Below, piece after piece: positions 40,655-48,922 of a DNA stretch of 64,000 nt. The notes beneath the pieces are model-generated. The model did no database searches. It was not told the DNA's origin and saw nothing but the letters and a program-made list of their open reading frames with translations. Positions within the stretch are counted from its first letter, which is position 1. Each line of letters starts with the position of its first letter. Made by a program: the position numbers and the translations under genes. The stretch is from an uncultured Candidatus Melainabacteria bacterium (GTDB lineage: Bacteria > Cyanobacteriota > Vampirovibrionia > Gastranaerophilales > Gastranaerophilaceae), in the NCBI GenBank assembly GCA_947570135.1, contig CANOTP010000002.1, positions 62,001 to 126,000 of the forward strand, in the 5' to 3' direction.

Positions 40655-41935
40655 CTACAATAAAATTTGTGTTGCCATAATTATTTTATGTCCATCAGGG
40701 AGGTTTTCGTTGTCGCAGAAAACATAGTTCAACATAAGTTTTAATGCCTGACCTTTTATAAACCAGTTTAAGCCGACTGTATATTCTCGTTTCATATCGT
40801 TAGAAACATTTGTATTCGGGTCAAATTGGTCAACACGTCCCAAAAGTTGTAGATGTGGAGTGAATTTCCACCCGACAGTTGCTGCGTATCCGCTTGCTTC
40901 ATTTGGGCTTATTCCGTTAAATCCGCTGTATCCGTTTGCCATTGCAGCTTCAAAATTTGTCCAAAGTTTCTTATGATGATAAGCCGCATAAATACTTGCA
41001 ACATTATAATCAATTCTGTTGTGTCCGCCGTTAAAACCTCCGCCGATTGTAACTTTACCGTATTTTTTTGATTTGTTGCCAAGTGGTTTAAAGTTTACCC
41101 AGCCGTTAAATTCTGTTCCCGGCATTCCGCTTGTGATAAATCTTCCCGAGCTTCCGACAGATATATTATAATCAATATATTGATAGTTCCCGATAAGTTT
41201 TGCCGCTATTGATTTTGCTCCGCCAAAGTTTCTTGCAATTTGAGAGCGTGCGACAAACGGTAAAACATAAGTTGATGCTCCACCTTCTACACCTGTTTGA
41301 ACCCTTGAATACCCTACAACAATTTGATGGTTTGGGATACTTGTGTTTACAAAATAAGCGTCTGAAAATAACCTGTCAATGTAATTTGTTCCGTTGCTTA
41401 TTATCGGGTTTAGGGCAAGTTTGAACTTATAATCCGGGTTTTTGAATGAACCGTAAACACCGATTTGTGTTACAAGGTTATCGTATTCCGTTGAATATTC
41501 TGGTGACCACAAAGCATTTATTGAACCTCTGTATGCTCCATATACGTGGGTTCTGCTTAAAGGTCCTTTTTCATAATTATGAGTTAATTCGTTTTGGTAT
41601 AAAAAAGACGGAATATCTGTTCTTGTAATTTTACTGTGATAAATTTTTCCTAATAACGTGTCTTCATCAATTTTACCGTCACCGTCTTCATCAAGAATTC
41701 TGAAAAGTTCAAAGTCTAATTCTGTGTTATCTTTGTACCCGCTATCATCATTATTGTCATCGTTTATAAAATCAAAGTTGAATCGTTTTTCTTTTGGGGT
41801 ATCCGAATTTAAAACAACTTCGTTTTCCTGAACTTCTTCACGAAGTTCCTCGGTTATATCGTCTTTTGCATACGCGCAAGTCGATAAAACCGTTAAACAT
41901 AAGCCTATTAACAGTATTAGGGATAACTTTACCAT
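40655..41935 (-). CDS. Outer-membrane porin (OprO/OprP-like barrel) with an acidic calcium-type motif
   Basis: A signal peptide (LILLIGLCLTVLSTCAYA) is followed by an acidic N-terminal segment containing DEDGDGKIDEDTLLGKI, an EF-hand-like loop. A beta-barrel of about 300 residues follows, with alternating strands and aromatic girdles (NHQIVVGYSRVQTGVEGG, LWTNFEAAMANGYSGFNG, HLQLLGRVDQFDPNTNVSND, KREYTVGLNWFIKGQALKLM). The last strands resemble phosphate-selective porin O/P. The extended -10 TGTTATAAT lies 11 bases before the ATG. Substrate unknown. Confidence 0.75.
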   Translation of the reverse strand: MVKLSLILLIGLCLTVLSTCAYAKDDITEELREEVQENEVVLNSDTPKEKRFNFDFINDDNNDDSGYKDNTELDFELFRILDEDGDGKIDEDTLLGKIYHSKITRTDIPSFLYQNELTHNYEKGPLSRTHVYGAYRGSINALWSPEYSTEYDNLVTQIGVYGSFKNPDYKFKLALNPIISNGTNYIDRLFSDAYFVNTSIPNHQIVVGYSRVQTGVEGGASTYVLPFVARSQIARNFGGAKSIAAKLIGNYQYIDYNISVGSSGRFITSGMPGTEFNGWVNFKPLGNKSKKYGKVTIGGGFNGGHNRIDYNVASIYAAYHHKKLWTNFEAAMANGYSGFNGISPNEASGYAATVGWKFTPHLQLLGRVDQFDPNTNVSNDMKREYTVGLNWFIKGQALKLMLNYVFCDNENLPDGHKIIMATQILL

Positions 41936-42005
41936 AACTGTAAACGATTATAACATAATTTTTTAGAAATTACTTTATTTTTGATTTTTGTAGTATATTC
42001 ATGGT

Positions 42006-43430
42006 ATGCCGAATAAAATTAAAAAAGAAAAATATACAAAAATTAAAGCCCCGATTGTAGAAGCACTAAAAACAGCTTACAACAATCCGACATATCAGTT
42101 TCATATCCCGGGACATACAAAGGGATTAGGAACTCTGCCCGATTTTAGAAAATTAGTCGGTAAAAAAGCTCTGATGGTTGATACAACAGATGAATTTGAT
42201 AATTTGGGAACACTTACTCCTGCGACGGGTCCGATAAAAGAAGCGGAAGAACTTGCAGCTCAAGCATTCGGCGCAAAAAGAACATTTTTCTTACTTAACG
42301 GTTCAACTGTTGGTAATCTTGCAATTGCAATGGGTTTAACCAAAAAAGGTCAAAAAGTTATCGTTAACAGAAATTGTCATCGTTCAATTTTAACAGGTTT
42401 GATTATCTCAGGTGCCGAACCACTTTGGATTATCCCCGAAAAACTTAATAACTGGGGATTATGGGGAAATATTGACGCAAAAGAAGTCGAAAGACTTCTA
42501 AGTGAAAACGATGATGTTTCTATGGTTTGGATTACGAACCCGACTTATGAAGGCGTTGTATCTGATATTGAATCTATCGCAAAAATCTGTAAACAGCATA
42601 ATGTACCGTTGATAGTTGATGAAGCTCACGGCTGTTTGTGGAATTTTAACGAAAAACTTCCGACAACATCTCTAAAGCTTGGTGCTGATATTGTTGTTCA
42701 TTCACTTCACAAAACAGGCGGAAGTATGAGCCAGTCTTCTATGCTTCATATCAGTGAGGATTCTTGTATTTGTGAGGCTGATGTGGAAAGAGCTTTGATG
42801 CTTTTACATACAACAAGTCCTTCTTTAATGCTTTTAGGCAGTCTTGATGCGGCTCGGGCTAATCTTCAAAGTGCCCGCGGGCAAAAACAGCTATCCCGCG
42901 CGATTGCCAATGCTAAATATTTACGCTCGGAAATTGATAAGATGAAAAATATTCACCAGTTAAAATCAGGTTTCGGGTATAAAACAGATGTAACAAAAGT
43001 CTTCATTAAAGCTGACGGGCTTTCAGGAAAACGATTGGAATCAATTTTAGAAATAGATTTTGGAATAGAGGTTGAAAGTGCGTCTGATGAAGGTATCTTG
43101 ATTTTGTGCAACATCGGTAACAAACGTTCTGATTTTGAATACCTTGTCAGTTGTTTAAATAAAATTGATAATCACAATTACAAAGATATTTACTATCTTG
43201 AAAATAAAAAACACATGCCTATGCTAACTCCGATTATCAAAAAAAGTCTTAGAGAAGCTTATTTCTCCGAAAAAGAGATTATTCCGAAAAATCAAGCTGT
43301 CGGAAGACTTTCAGGTGAAGTCGTTGCAGAATGTCCTCCGGGTATTTCAATTTTGCTTCCGGGTGAACTTATAACAGAAGCTCATCTTCCTTACTTGGCA
43401 GATTATGATGTTATAGAGGTTTTGAAGTAA
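42006..43430 (+). CDS. Orn/Lys/Arg decarboxylase family protein (SpeA/YaaO-like)
   Basis: PLP fold type I decarboxylase of the compact Bacillus SpeA type (474 aa, no wing domain). Substrate/PLP motifs: FHIPGHTKGLG, FLLNGSTVGNLAIAMG, IVDEAHG (PLP Asp-Ala-His) and SLHKTGGSMSQSSML with the Schiff-base Lys 236; the end is CPPGISILLPGELI. Arginine to agmatine is most likely given speE at 15239, but lysine or ornithine cannot be excluded. No Shine-Dalgarno; TATATT ends 6 bases before the ATG. Confidence 0.9.
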   Translation: MPNKIKKEKYTKIKAPIVEALKTAYNNPTYQFHIPGHTKGLGTLPDFRKLVGKKALMVDTTDEFDNLGTLTPATGPIKEAEELAAQAFGAKRTFFLLNGSTVGNLAIAMGLTKKGQKVIVNRNCHRSILTGLIISGAEPLWIIPEKLNNWGLWGNIDAKEVERLLSENDDVSMVWITNPTYEGVVSDIESIAKICKQHNVPLIVDEAHGCLWNFNEKLPTTSLKLGADIVVHSLHKTGGSMSQSSMLHISEDSCICEADVERALMLLHTTSPSLMLLGSLDAARANLQSARGQKQLSRAIANAKYLRSEIDKMKNIHQLKSGFGYKTDVTKVFIKADGLSGKRLESILEIDFGIEVESASDEGILILCNIGNKRSDFEYLVSCLNKIDNHNYKDIYYLENKKHMPMLTPIIKKSLREAYFSEKEIIPKNQAVGRLSGEVVAECPPGISILLPGELITEAHLPYLADYDVIEVLK

Positions 43431-43535
43431 TTTCACAACTCCTTTGCAAACAGGATTCAGGAGCTATTAATTAAAGTTTTCTAAATTTTTGCCGTAAACA
43501 TGCTTGGTTACTTTTTTAAAGAAAAGAGGTTGCCC

Positions 43536-43901
43536 ATGTTTAATTCGGTAAATAATCCTTTTGGTCAAAGAATTGAGTCTGCCCTGTCAACGGGTCAGGA
43601 AAAACGTCAGCAGCAGCAAGAACAGCAAAACGACGAGAAAAAATACCTTGAAAATGATGATAAAGACGAGGTTCAAATCGGAGAACTTCCGCCACTTACT
43701 GAAGATGAAGTTCTTTCTATGACGTATAATTATATTTTTCGCTTAAAATCCGAACACGAAAACGAACAGAAAGTCATTGAAAAATTAGACAAATTCCTGA
43801 AAAAATTTGATGTAATAAAGTTTATGAAACAGCATAAAGGCATGACAAGCGCGGATTTTCACATGATTATGTTTAATGAAACAGCAAATATTATAATGTA
43901 A
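43536..43901 (+). CDS. Hypothetical protein, 121 aa
   Basis: Starts MFNSVNNPFGQRIESALSTG, then a Gln/Glu/Asp-rich linker (EKRQQQQEQQNDEKK) and a compact helical C-terminal half (ENEQKVIEKLDKFLKKFDVI). The ATG at 43536 has AGAGG 7 bases upstream; the in-frame ATG at 43500 lacks one. Soluble. Unrecognised. Confidence 0.6.
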   Translation: MFNSVNNPFGQRIESALSTGQEKRQQQQEQQNDEKKYLENDDKDEVQIGELPPLTEDEVLSMTYNYIFRLKSEHENEQKVIEKLDKFLKKFDVIKFMKQHKGMTSADFHMIMFNETANIIM

Positions 43902-43908
43902 TTAGAGT

Positions 43909-44643
43909 TTATCTAAACCCTGCAGATTCTTTCATCATTTCTTTTGTTGTTTTACCTGTTCCATTAATAAAACATTTTCTGTAAAAGTCATCAGTAAGGT
44001 TTGGTTGTGTAAAATAAACTTCTTTGACATAAGTTTTATTGTTAACAATTGCTGTTTCATGTACGGATAGTGAAAGCGGGAAAATATCTTGTCCCCATTT
44101 GTTAGGACCTTTACGTCCGTTAATATCTATCGCCATTCGTCCCGGGAAATCGCTTTGGTTTGGTGTATGATAAGTCATAAATATCATACTGTTATCAAAT
44201 ACATAAGCTCGTTTTGCTTTCTTAAAATCATAAGAAGAACAGCCTGAAGCAGGGTAGTTGTTTGGAATACAACCTTCAGTTATAGGATTGTTTTCACAAG
44301 AATGAGTTGCACCCATTGCTCTTGTAAAATCATGAATAAACTTATTACATTCAACAGTTGCATCAGAGACGGATTTTTTTTTCATTCTTAACCCTTGTTC
44401 ATCAATATCATCAAAAGGGACTGTTCCATAATAACAAGCATAGACACTTCCTCTGTCAAACTGAATACTTTTTAGGGTAGCCTCCATTTTGGCATAAGCT
44501 GAACGAAATTCGGCAAGCCTTGCGCGTTGCTGAACTGAAGCTCCTATTGTTGACAGGGTTAATGTTGCCAAAGCCCCGATTAAAGTAAGCGTAATCATTA
44601 CTTCAGAAAGCGTAAATCCTGATTTTTTTAATTTAAAATTCAT
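43909..44643 (-). CDS. Type IV pilin-like (pseudopilin) protein, 244 aa
   Basis: The class III signal peptide MNFKLKKSG/FTLSEVMITL has Gly-1, Phe+1 and Glu+5 for prepilin peptidase, followed by a hydrophobic helix (TLIGALATLTLSTIG). The large C-terminal domain has six cysteines in ACYYG, VECNKF, HSCENN, EGCIPN, SGCSSY and RKCFIN. It shares RMAIDINGRKGPNKWGQDIF with the VHVDLNGYKNPPNRWGYDLF block of the pseudopilin at 7825, so the two are paralogues. Probably a minor pilin or type II secretion-like fibre component. Confidence 0.85.
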   Translation of the reverse strand: MNFKLKKSGFTLSEVMITLTLIGALATLTLSTIGASVQQRARLAEFRSAYAKMEATLKSIQFDRGSVYACYYGTVPFDDIDEQGLRMKKKSVSDATVECNKFIHDFTRAMGATHSCENNPITEGCIPNNYPASGCSSYDFKKAKRAYVFDNSMIFMTYHTPNQSDFPGRMAIDINGRKGPNKWGQDIFPLSLSVHETAIVNNKTYVKEVYFTQPNLTDDFYRKCFINGTGKTTKEMMKESAGFR

Positions 44644-44734
44644 AACCGATTATCCAACCATTAAAAACTATATTATTATTTTAACATATATCACGTGCCC
44701 AGTCAATTGATTGGCTTTTTATAATATCCATGGC

Positions 44735-44763
44735 TTGACAAAAAGTTTATTATCGTAAATAAT
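44735..44763 (+). promoter_or_regulatory. Promoter of the antisense RNA
   Basis: Consensus -35 TTGACA (44735-44740), a 17-base spacer and -10 AATAAT (44758-44763); predicted start near 44770. No plus-strand ORF follows; the next element is the structured RNA ending at a terminator at 44880. Confidence 0.6.
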
Positions 44764-44769
44764 ATTTAT

Positions 44770-44880
44770 ATAGGGGGAAGCCCTAAAGAAATGCTACTTC
44801 CTTAGGACTTCACTTTGTACCCTATAAACAAAGTAAAATAATTTGTAAAAACGCTATCATCACCTTGATGGCGATTTTTA
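44770..44880 (+). ncRNA. Candidate antisense RNA (type I antitoxin-like), about 110 nt
   Basis: Starts just after a consensus promoter. The 5' half folds as TATAGGG / CCCTATA enclosing GAAGCCCTAA / TTAGGACTTC. The 3' end is a terminator hairpin CGCTATCA / TGATGGCG followed by ATTTTTA. It lies opposite the 24-codon hydrophobic ORF (44822-44896) and covers nearly all of it. No protein is encoded. Expression is not shown by sequence alone. Confidence 0.5.
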
Positions 44881-44896
44881 TTATTACTGTGTTCAT
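44822..44896 (-). CDS. 24-aa hydrophobic peptide, candidate type I toxin
   Basis: A minus-strand ORF with the best Shine-Dalgarno of the window: AGGAGGTGAGAAA directly before the ATG. The peptide begins MNTVIIKIAIKVMIAF and ends LQIILLCL: a single membrane-spanning helix with two lysines near its start, like Ibs-type toxins (about 19 aa). The stop TAG sits at the base of a hairpin that can end the message. It lies 98 bases behind the xer gene on the same strand and is overlapped by an oppositely directed promoter-terminator unit. Toxicity is inference. Confidence 0.5.
   Translation of the reverse strand: MNTVIIKIAIKVMIAFLQIILLCL
44852..44880 (+). terminator. Terminator of the antisense RNA
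   Basis: Stem CGCTATCA (44852-44859) / TGATGGCG (44866-44873) with one wobble, followed by ATTTTTATTATT. It lies inside the toxin ORF on the other strand. Confidence 0.6.
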
Positions 44897-44994
44897 TTTC
44901 TCACCTCCTCTCTGACCGATTTCTTTGTATAATCGTGTGTGTCAGCGGAAGTAACAGGTACTTACCCTTATTATTATTTTACCTTAAAAAATCC

Positions 44995-45909
44995 TTAAGC
45001 TCTCGGGTGGGTTTGGTCATAGACCTCTTTCATGTGCTGCATTGAGATGTGGGTGTAAATTTGGGTGTTAGAGATGCTGGCATGTCCCAAAAGTTCCTGT
45101 ACAACCCTTAAGTCTGCTCCGTTTTCGATTAAGTGGGTTGCAAAACTGTGTCGGAACATGTGTGGTGTAACCTTTTTAGGTAGTTCAATTTTTTCGACAA
45201 TGTTGTTTATGACGTTTCTAATCATTTTTGTTTGAAGTCTGTAGCCTGTTTTGTTTATAAATACAGGTGTTTCGTCATTTATCGGGTCAAGTGTGAATCC
45301 TTTTGCTATAAGCGGTCTTGCAAAGTCAATATAGCCTTGAATATAGGATTTCGCCCTGTCTGTGACAAGAATTATTCGTTCTTTTGCGCCTTTACCGAAA
45401 ACCGTTATTTCGTTGTTTTCAAGGTTAAGGTTGCCGAAATTAAGCCCGCTTAATTCTGATACACGCATTCCGCTTGCCCAGAGAAGTTCTAATATCGCAC
45501 GGTTTCTGTAACCTGCGGGAGTATCTATATTTATATTGCTTAAAATCTGTTCTATCTCATCTGTTGTGAGGAATTTTGGCAACGACTTCGGTCGTTTGGG
45601 GGATATTAAGTTCTGAGCGGGATTGTTTTCCGTCTTTTTCTCTCTATTCAAGTATTTATAGAAGGTTCGCAGGGATGCAATCTTTCTTGCCGTCGTTGTT
45701 TTTTTGTAATTAAAAATTTGAATATAATGCAAATATTCACGAACTTTTGAAAAATTTACCTGCTCGCAATCCTCATTATCAAGCCAAATTAAATAGCTTA
45801 AAATGTCCGCATAATAAGCTTTTGCGGTGTGCTGCGAAAAATTCTTTTCGACAATAATATACGATTTAAAATCATCTAAATTTTGTTTTGCTTTTGAACT
45901 CAATGCCAT
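44995..45909 (-). CDS. Tyrosine recombinase, XerC/XerD type
   Basis: Site-specific recombinase that resolves chromosome dimers at dif. N-terminal SAM-like core-binding domain (SQHTAKAYYADILSYLIWL), then the catalytic domain with all six residues: R149 (LLWASGMRVSEL), K173 (GKGAKER), H250 and R253 (HMFRHSFATHLI), H276 (LLGHASISNTQIYTH) and Y285. 304 aa, the usual chromosomal Xer length. No second Xer, integrase-like insertion or att repeats lie nearby. AAGGTT precedes the ATG. Confidence 0.93.
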   Translation of the reverse strand: MALSSKAKQNLDDFKSYIIVEKNFSQHTAKAYYADILSYLIWLDNEDCEQVNFSKVREYLHYIQIFNYKKTTTARKIASLRTFYKYLNREKKTENNPAQNLISPKRPKSLPKFLTTDEIEQILSNINIDTPAGYRNRAILELLWASGMRVSELSGLNFGNLNLENNEITVFGKGAKERIILVTDRAKSYIQGYIDFARPLIAKGFTLDPINDETPVFINKTGYRLQTKMIRNVINNIVEKIELPKKVTPHMFRHSFATHLIENGADLRVVQELLGHASISNTQIYTHISMQHMKEVYDQTHPRA

Positions 45910-45998
45910 ATGTTAACCTTGTTGCTTTTTTATAACAACTATTATACAATAATTTTAGAATATTTAGAATAGTAGTAAAATAAAAAGTAGGTGAAAAC

Positions 45999-47804
45999 AT
46001 GAATTGTAAAAAATTATTAGTTACGTCAATGTTATTGACAGCTTCTATTTTATATGCAAATCCATCGTTTGTTTCTGCTGAACCTATAAAAGCTCAGGTT
46101 TCAAAAAGTTATGTCGATATTGATAAAATGATTGAATATAACAACTATGAAACAGCTGATCAGAAGTTAAAAGAAATTCTGTCAAAAAATCCTAATGACT
46201 TGGATGCTAAAGCCCTGCAATTGATTTCTCAGGCTAAACAGTATAAGTTGGCTCCTGCTCAGTCAGAATTAGACAAACTTTTAAAGAAATATCCTAACAA
46301 ACCCGAATTCCACTATGCTCAAGGTTTGGTTTACCTGATGAGAGAAACTTCATCAGACGTTGAATATATTAAAAATATCAAAAACCTGTCTGAAGCCGCA
46401 ATTCAAGAGTTTGTAACTGCTGTCGGTTTAGACAGTACATATTATCAAGCATTTAACGCAATGGGTGTTGCAACTTTAAAATTAGGCAACAAAAAAGATG
46501 CTCAGGAATTATTTCAAACAGCATTGAAAAATAACCCAAATTTTGCACCTGCTTATGATAACTTGGGTAATATCGCAATGCTTGACGGTGATTTGGATCA
46601 AGCTGAAAAATATTACTTACAATCACTAAAATGCAACTCTCACAACCCGACTTCCATGTATCACATGGGACAGGTTGAAGCAAGACGCGGTGATTATACA
46701 AAAGCTTTAACATGGTTAAACCACTCACTGCATATCAACCCTAACTCATCTCCTGGGTGGAATTTGCAAGGTGAATTATACTTGAAACAAGGTAACCAGC
46801 CTGCTGCAATTAATTCATTCAAAAAAGCTATTCATGTAAAACCTGAAAACTCTAAACCGTATATTAATTTGGCAGGGGTTTATGAAAGACGTTCAGACCA
46901 TGAATTTGCTATGGAAGAGTTAAAAACAGCTATTATCTTGAACCCTAACTACAAAGAAGGTATCTATAGAGTTGCCAATATGTCATTGGTTACTAAAAAA
47001 TATCCGCAAGCACTTGAATATTATTCAAGATTGTTAGGTGATGCCACTTATAATAACAACGCTATTATTGGACTTGCAAACACATATTACGAAATGTCTA
47101 AAGATACGGCAGATTCAAGAGATTTCACAACAAACAAAGACGTATATTTAGCTTACGATTATGTAAACGAAGCTATTCAAAGAACTCCTAATGATTTGAA
47201 ACTTCACTTGGCTAAGATTAAGTTGGGTAAATTAACTCACCAAATGGAACTTACTCAGGATAACTTAAATTACATTGTTCAATCAGCAAGCAACAGCTTA
47301 ATGGATACAGTAATTAAAGGTGAAGCTTATCTTTCATTGGGACGTGAAAAAGACGCTGTTTATACATTCGAAAACGCAATTAACTTTGCAAACAGTGTTG
47401 ATGATGAATTATACTTAGCAGAAATTCTTGTTCAGCATAAACAGTTCAGAACAGCAAGAAAAGCTTTGCAAAAAGTCTTAATGGCTGAACCTGATAACAG
47501 AATTGCAGCTAACGGACTTCATTATATTGATTTATGCGAAATGAAATCAAATGAATTCTTTGAAATTGCACTTCGTCAGTATAAAGAAGGAAATTACGCA
47601 TCAACAATCGAATACTGTAACAGATCAATCGACTTCTATCACAATGCGCCTTCAATTGCTAAGTTAAAAGCTCAGGCTTACGAAGCAGAAGGAAACTATC
47701 AGGGTGCTGTTAAGTATTATACTCAATACTTGGCATTATCTCCTAACGCAACTGATAAGAATGCGGTAATCCAAAGAATCCAGGTGTTCCAACAAAAAAT
47801 CTAA
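45999..47804 (+). CDS. Exported TPR protein, 601 aa
   Basis: A signal peptide (LLVTSMLLTASILYANPSFV) is followed by about a dozen tetratricopeptide repeats (FNAMGVATLKLGNKKDAQEL, APAYDNLGNIAMLDGDLDQA, TSMYHMGQVEARRGDYTKAL, GWNLQGELYLKQGNQPAAIN, KLKAQAYEAEGNYQGAVKYY). A periplasmic protein-protein scaffold is likely; no enzyme domain is visible. GTAGGTGAAAAC precedes the ATG. Transcribed toward engB. Confidence 0.85.
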   Translation: MNCKKLLVTSMLLTASILYANPSFVSAEPIKAQVSKSYVDIDKMIEYNNYETADQKLKEILSKNPNDLDAKALQLISQAKQYKLAPAQSELDKLLKKYPNKPEFHYAQGLVYLMRETSSDVEYIKNIKNLSEAAIQEFVTAVGLDSTYYQAFNAMGVATLKLGNKKDAQELFQTALKNNPNFAPAYDNLGNIAMLDGDLDQAEKYYLQSLKCNSHNPTSMYHMGQVEARRGDYTKALTWLNHSLHINPNSSPGWNLQGELYLKQGNQPAAINSFKKAIHVKPENSKPYINLAGVYERRSDHEFAMEELKTAIILNPNYKEGIYRVANMSLVTKKYPQALEYYSRLLGDATYNNNAIIGLANTYYEMSKDTADSRDFTTNKDVYLAYDYVNEAIQRTPNDLKLHLAKIKLGKLTHQMELTQDNLNYIVQSASNSLMDTVIKGEAYLSLGREKDAVYTFENAINFANSVDDELYLAEILVQHKQFRTARKALQKVLMAEPDNRIAANGLHYIDLCEMKSNEFFEIALRQYKEGNYASTIEYCNRSIDFYHNAPSIAKLKAQAYEAEGNYQGAVKYYTQYLALSPNATDKNAVIQRIQVFQQKI

Positions 47805-47838
47805 CACCAAGACAGCGAATTTTCTTGTAAGGTAGAAA

Positions 47839-48093
47839 ATGGCAAAATTTGATATCAGAAAAACATTTGAAACATTTTTGAAAGAGCCTCTTAGTATTTT
47901 AACTGAGGGGCTGTTTCAAATCGTTAATATTCAGTCAAATATTTTTAATCAGGAAAGTTCGTTCAGTATTGATTTTGTAAAAAATAAAACACAGTTAACC
48001 GTTGTTAATAACGAAAAAATGTGTAATTTGTTCCAAACAGTACTTTATAAAAAAAAGGTTCAGGAAGTGAAAGAAAAAACAGAGGTCAAATAG
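47839..48093 (+). CDS. Small hypothetical protein, 84 aa
   Basis: MAKFDIRKTFETFLKEPLSI, then a strand-rich middle (FSIDFVKNKTQLTVVNN) and a Lys-rich end. Soluble. TAAGGT precedes the ATG. 34 bases behind the TPR gene and 13 before engB, so probably in their transcript. Unrecognised. Confidence 0.6.
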   Translation: MAKFDIRKTFETFLKEPLSILTEGLFQIVNIQSNIFNQESSFSIDFVKNKTQLTVVNNEKMCNLFQTVLYKKKVQEVKEKTEVK

Positions 48094-48106
48094 GGGTAAA
48101 TAAAAT

Positions 48107-48685
48107 ATGAAGCCGTTTATGAATGCAAAATTTTTAATAAGTGCCGAAAAACTAAGCCAGTGTCCAGATTACACTCTGCCTGAATTCCCGTTGCTGGGAC
48201 GTTCAAATGTCGGGAAATCATCGTTTATAAACGGGCTTGCCAATAACAAAAAACTTGCCAAAACATCTAATGTTCCCGGGAAAACAAGACTTATTAACTT
48301 CTTCAATTTTTCCGATGAATTTATGATAGCGGATTTACCGGGGTATGGTTATGCGAAAGTGTCTATTGAAGCTCGTAATAAGTGGCAAAAGTACTTGGAA
48401 GAATATTTGCTTAAACGTGAACAGATAAGTTCACTTGTTCAGCTTGTAGATGCCCGTCATGAAATTCAGAAAAACGATTTCCAAATGAGAGAATGGGTTC
48501 TTGCTTATAACCTTCCTATAATAACTGTAGTTACAAAGGTTGATTGTATTTCAAAAAACAAAATTCAAAGTACATTGGCGCATGTCAGAAAAGAATTCGG
48601 CGGAGAAATTTTCCCGTTCAGTGCGGTTGATAATCGTTATAATGAAAAGATTTTGGAGTTTTTAACAAGCAATAAAAATGCCTGA
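48107..48685 (+). CDS. engB: Ribosome biogenesis GTPase EngB/YsxC
   Basis: An essential small GTPase for 50S assembly. G1 LLGRSNVGKSSFINGL, G2/switch TSNVPGKTRLINFF, G3 MIADLPGYGYAKVS, G4 VVTKVDCIS and G5 FPFSAVDNRY are in place. 192 aa is the standard length. AGGGG lies upstream of the ATG. Confidence 0.96.
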   Translation: MKPFMNAKFLISAEKLSQCPDYTLPEFPLLGRSNVGKSSFINGLANNKKLAKTSNVPGKTRLINFFNFSDEFMIADLPGYGYAKVSIEARNKWQKYLEEYLLKREQISSLVQLVDARHEIQKNDFQMREWVLAYNLPIITVVTKVDCISKNKIQSTLAHVRKEFGGEIFPFSAVDNRYNEKILEFLTSNKNA

Positions 48686-48841
48686 GTCTTTTACATACTG
48701 CCAGGCAAAATTAAATAATAATTTTCTTTTTCATACATAATTGCATTTTATGCATAAACTTTTATATAAATATTTTATATTTTAATCCCTATTTGTTTTA
48801 TCCATGTGTATATAGAGTATTAGATATAATTATTTTTTTCT

Positions 48842-48864
48842 ATTGCCCAAGTGGGTAATATAAT
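48842..48864 (+). promoter_or_regulatory. Promoter with near-perfect palindromic operator before flavodiiron-ferritin
   Basis: ATTGCCCA-AG-TGGGTAAT (48842-48859) is an 18-base near-palindrome that runs straight into a consensus TATAAT (48859-48864). It therefore occupies the space between -35 and -10, where a bound repressor would block RNA polymerase. Confidence 0.5.
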
Positions 48865-48922
48865 TTTTATTATAAGTAAAAGTATTTTTTGTGATATTAT
48901 TATTTTAAAAAAGGAGAGGAAA

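Noticed and set aside
44921-44935. TATAAT on the plus strand at 44928 as a second promoter in the toxin region
   Set aside because: No -35 match at 16-18 bases (the upstream stretch is the complement of the Shine-Dalgarno) and nothing is encoded downstream on that strand.
44995-45909. Xer recombinase as integrase of a mobile island
   Set aside because: Standard chromosomal XerC/D length and motifs, no flanking tRNA, att-like direct repeats or phage genes next to it.
48690-48840. Possible small gene between engB and the flavodiiron gene
   Set aside because: The in-frame upstream extension of the flavodiiron ORF (from 48851) has no ribosome-binding site and contains the -10 region of the promoter, so it is untranslated leader.
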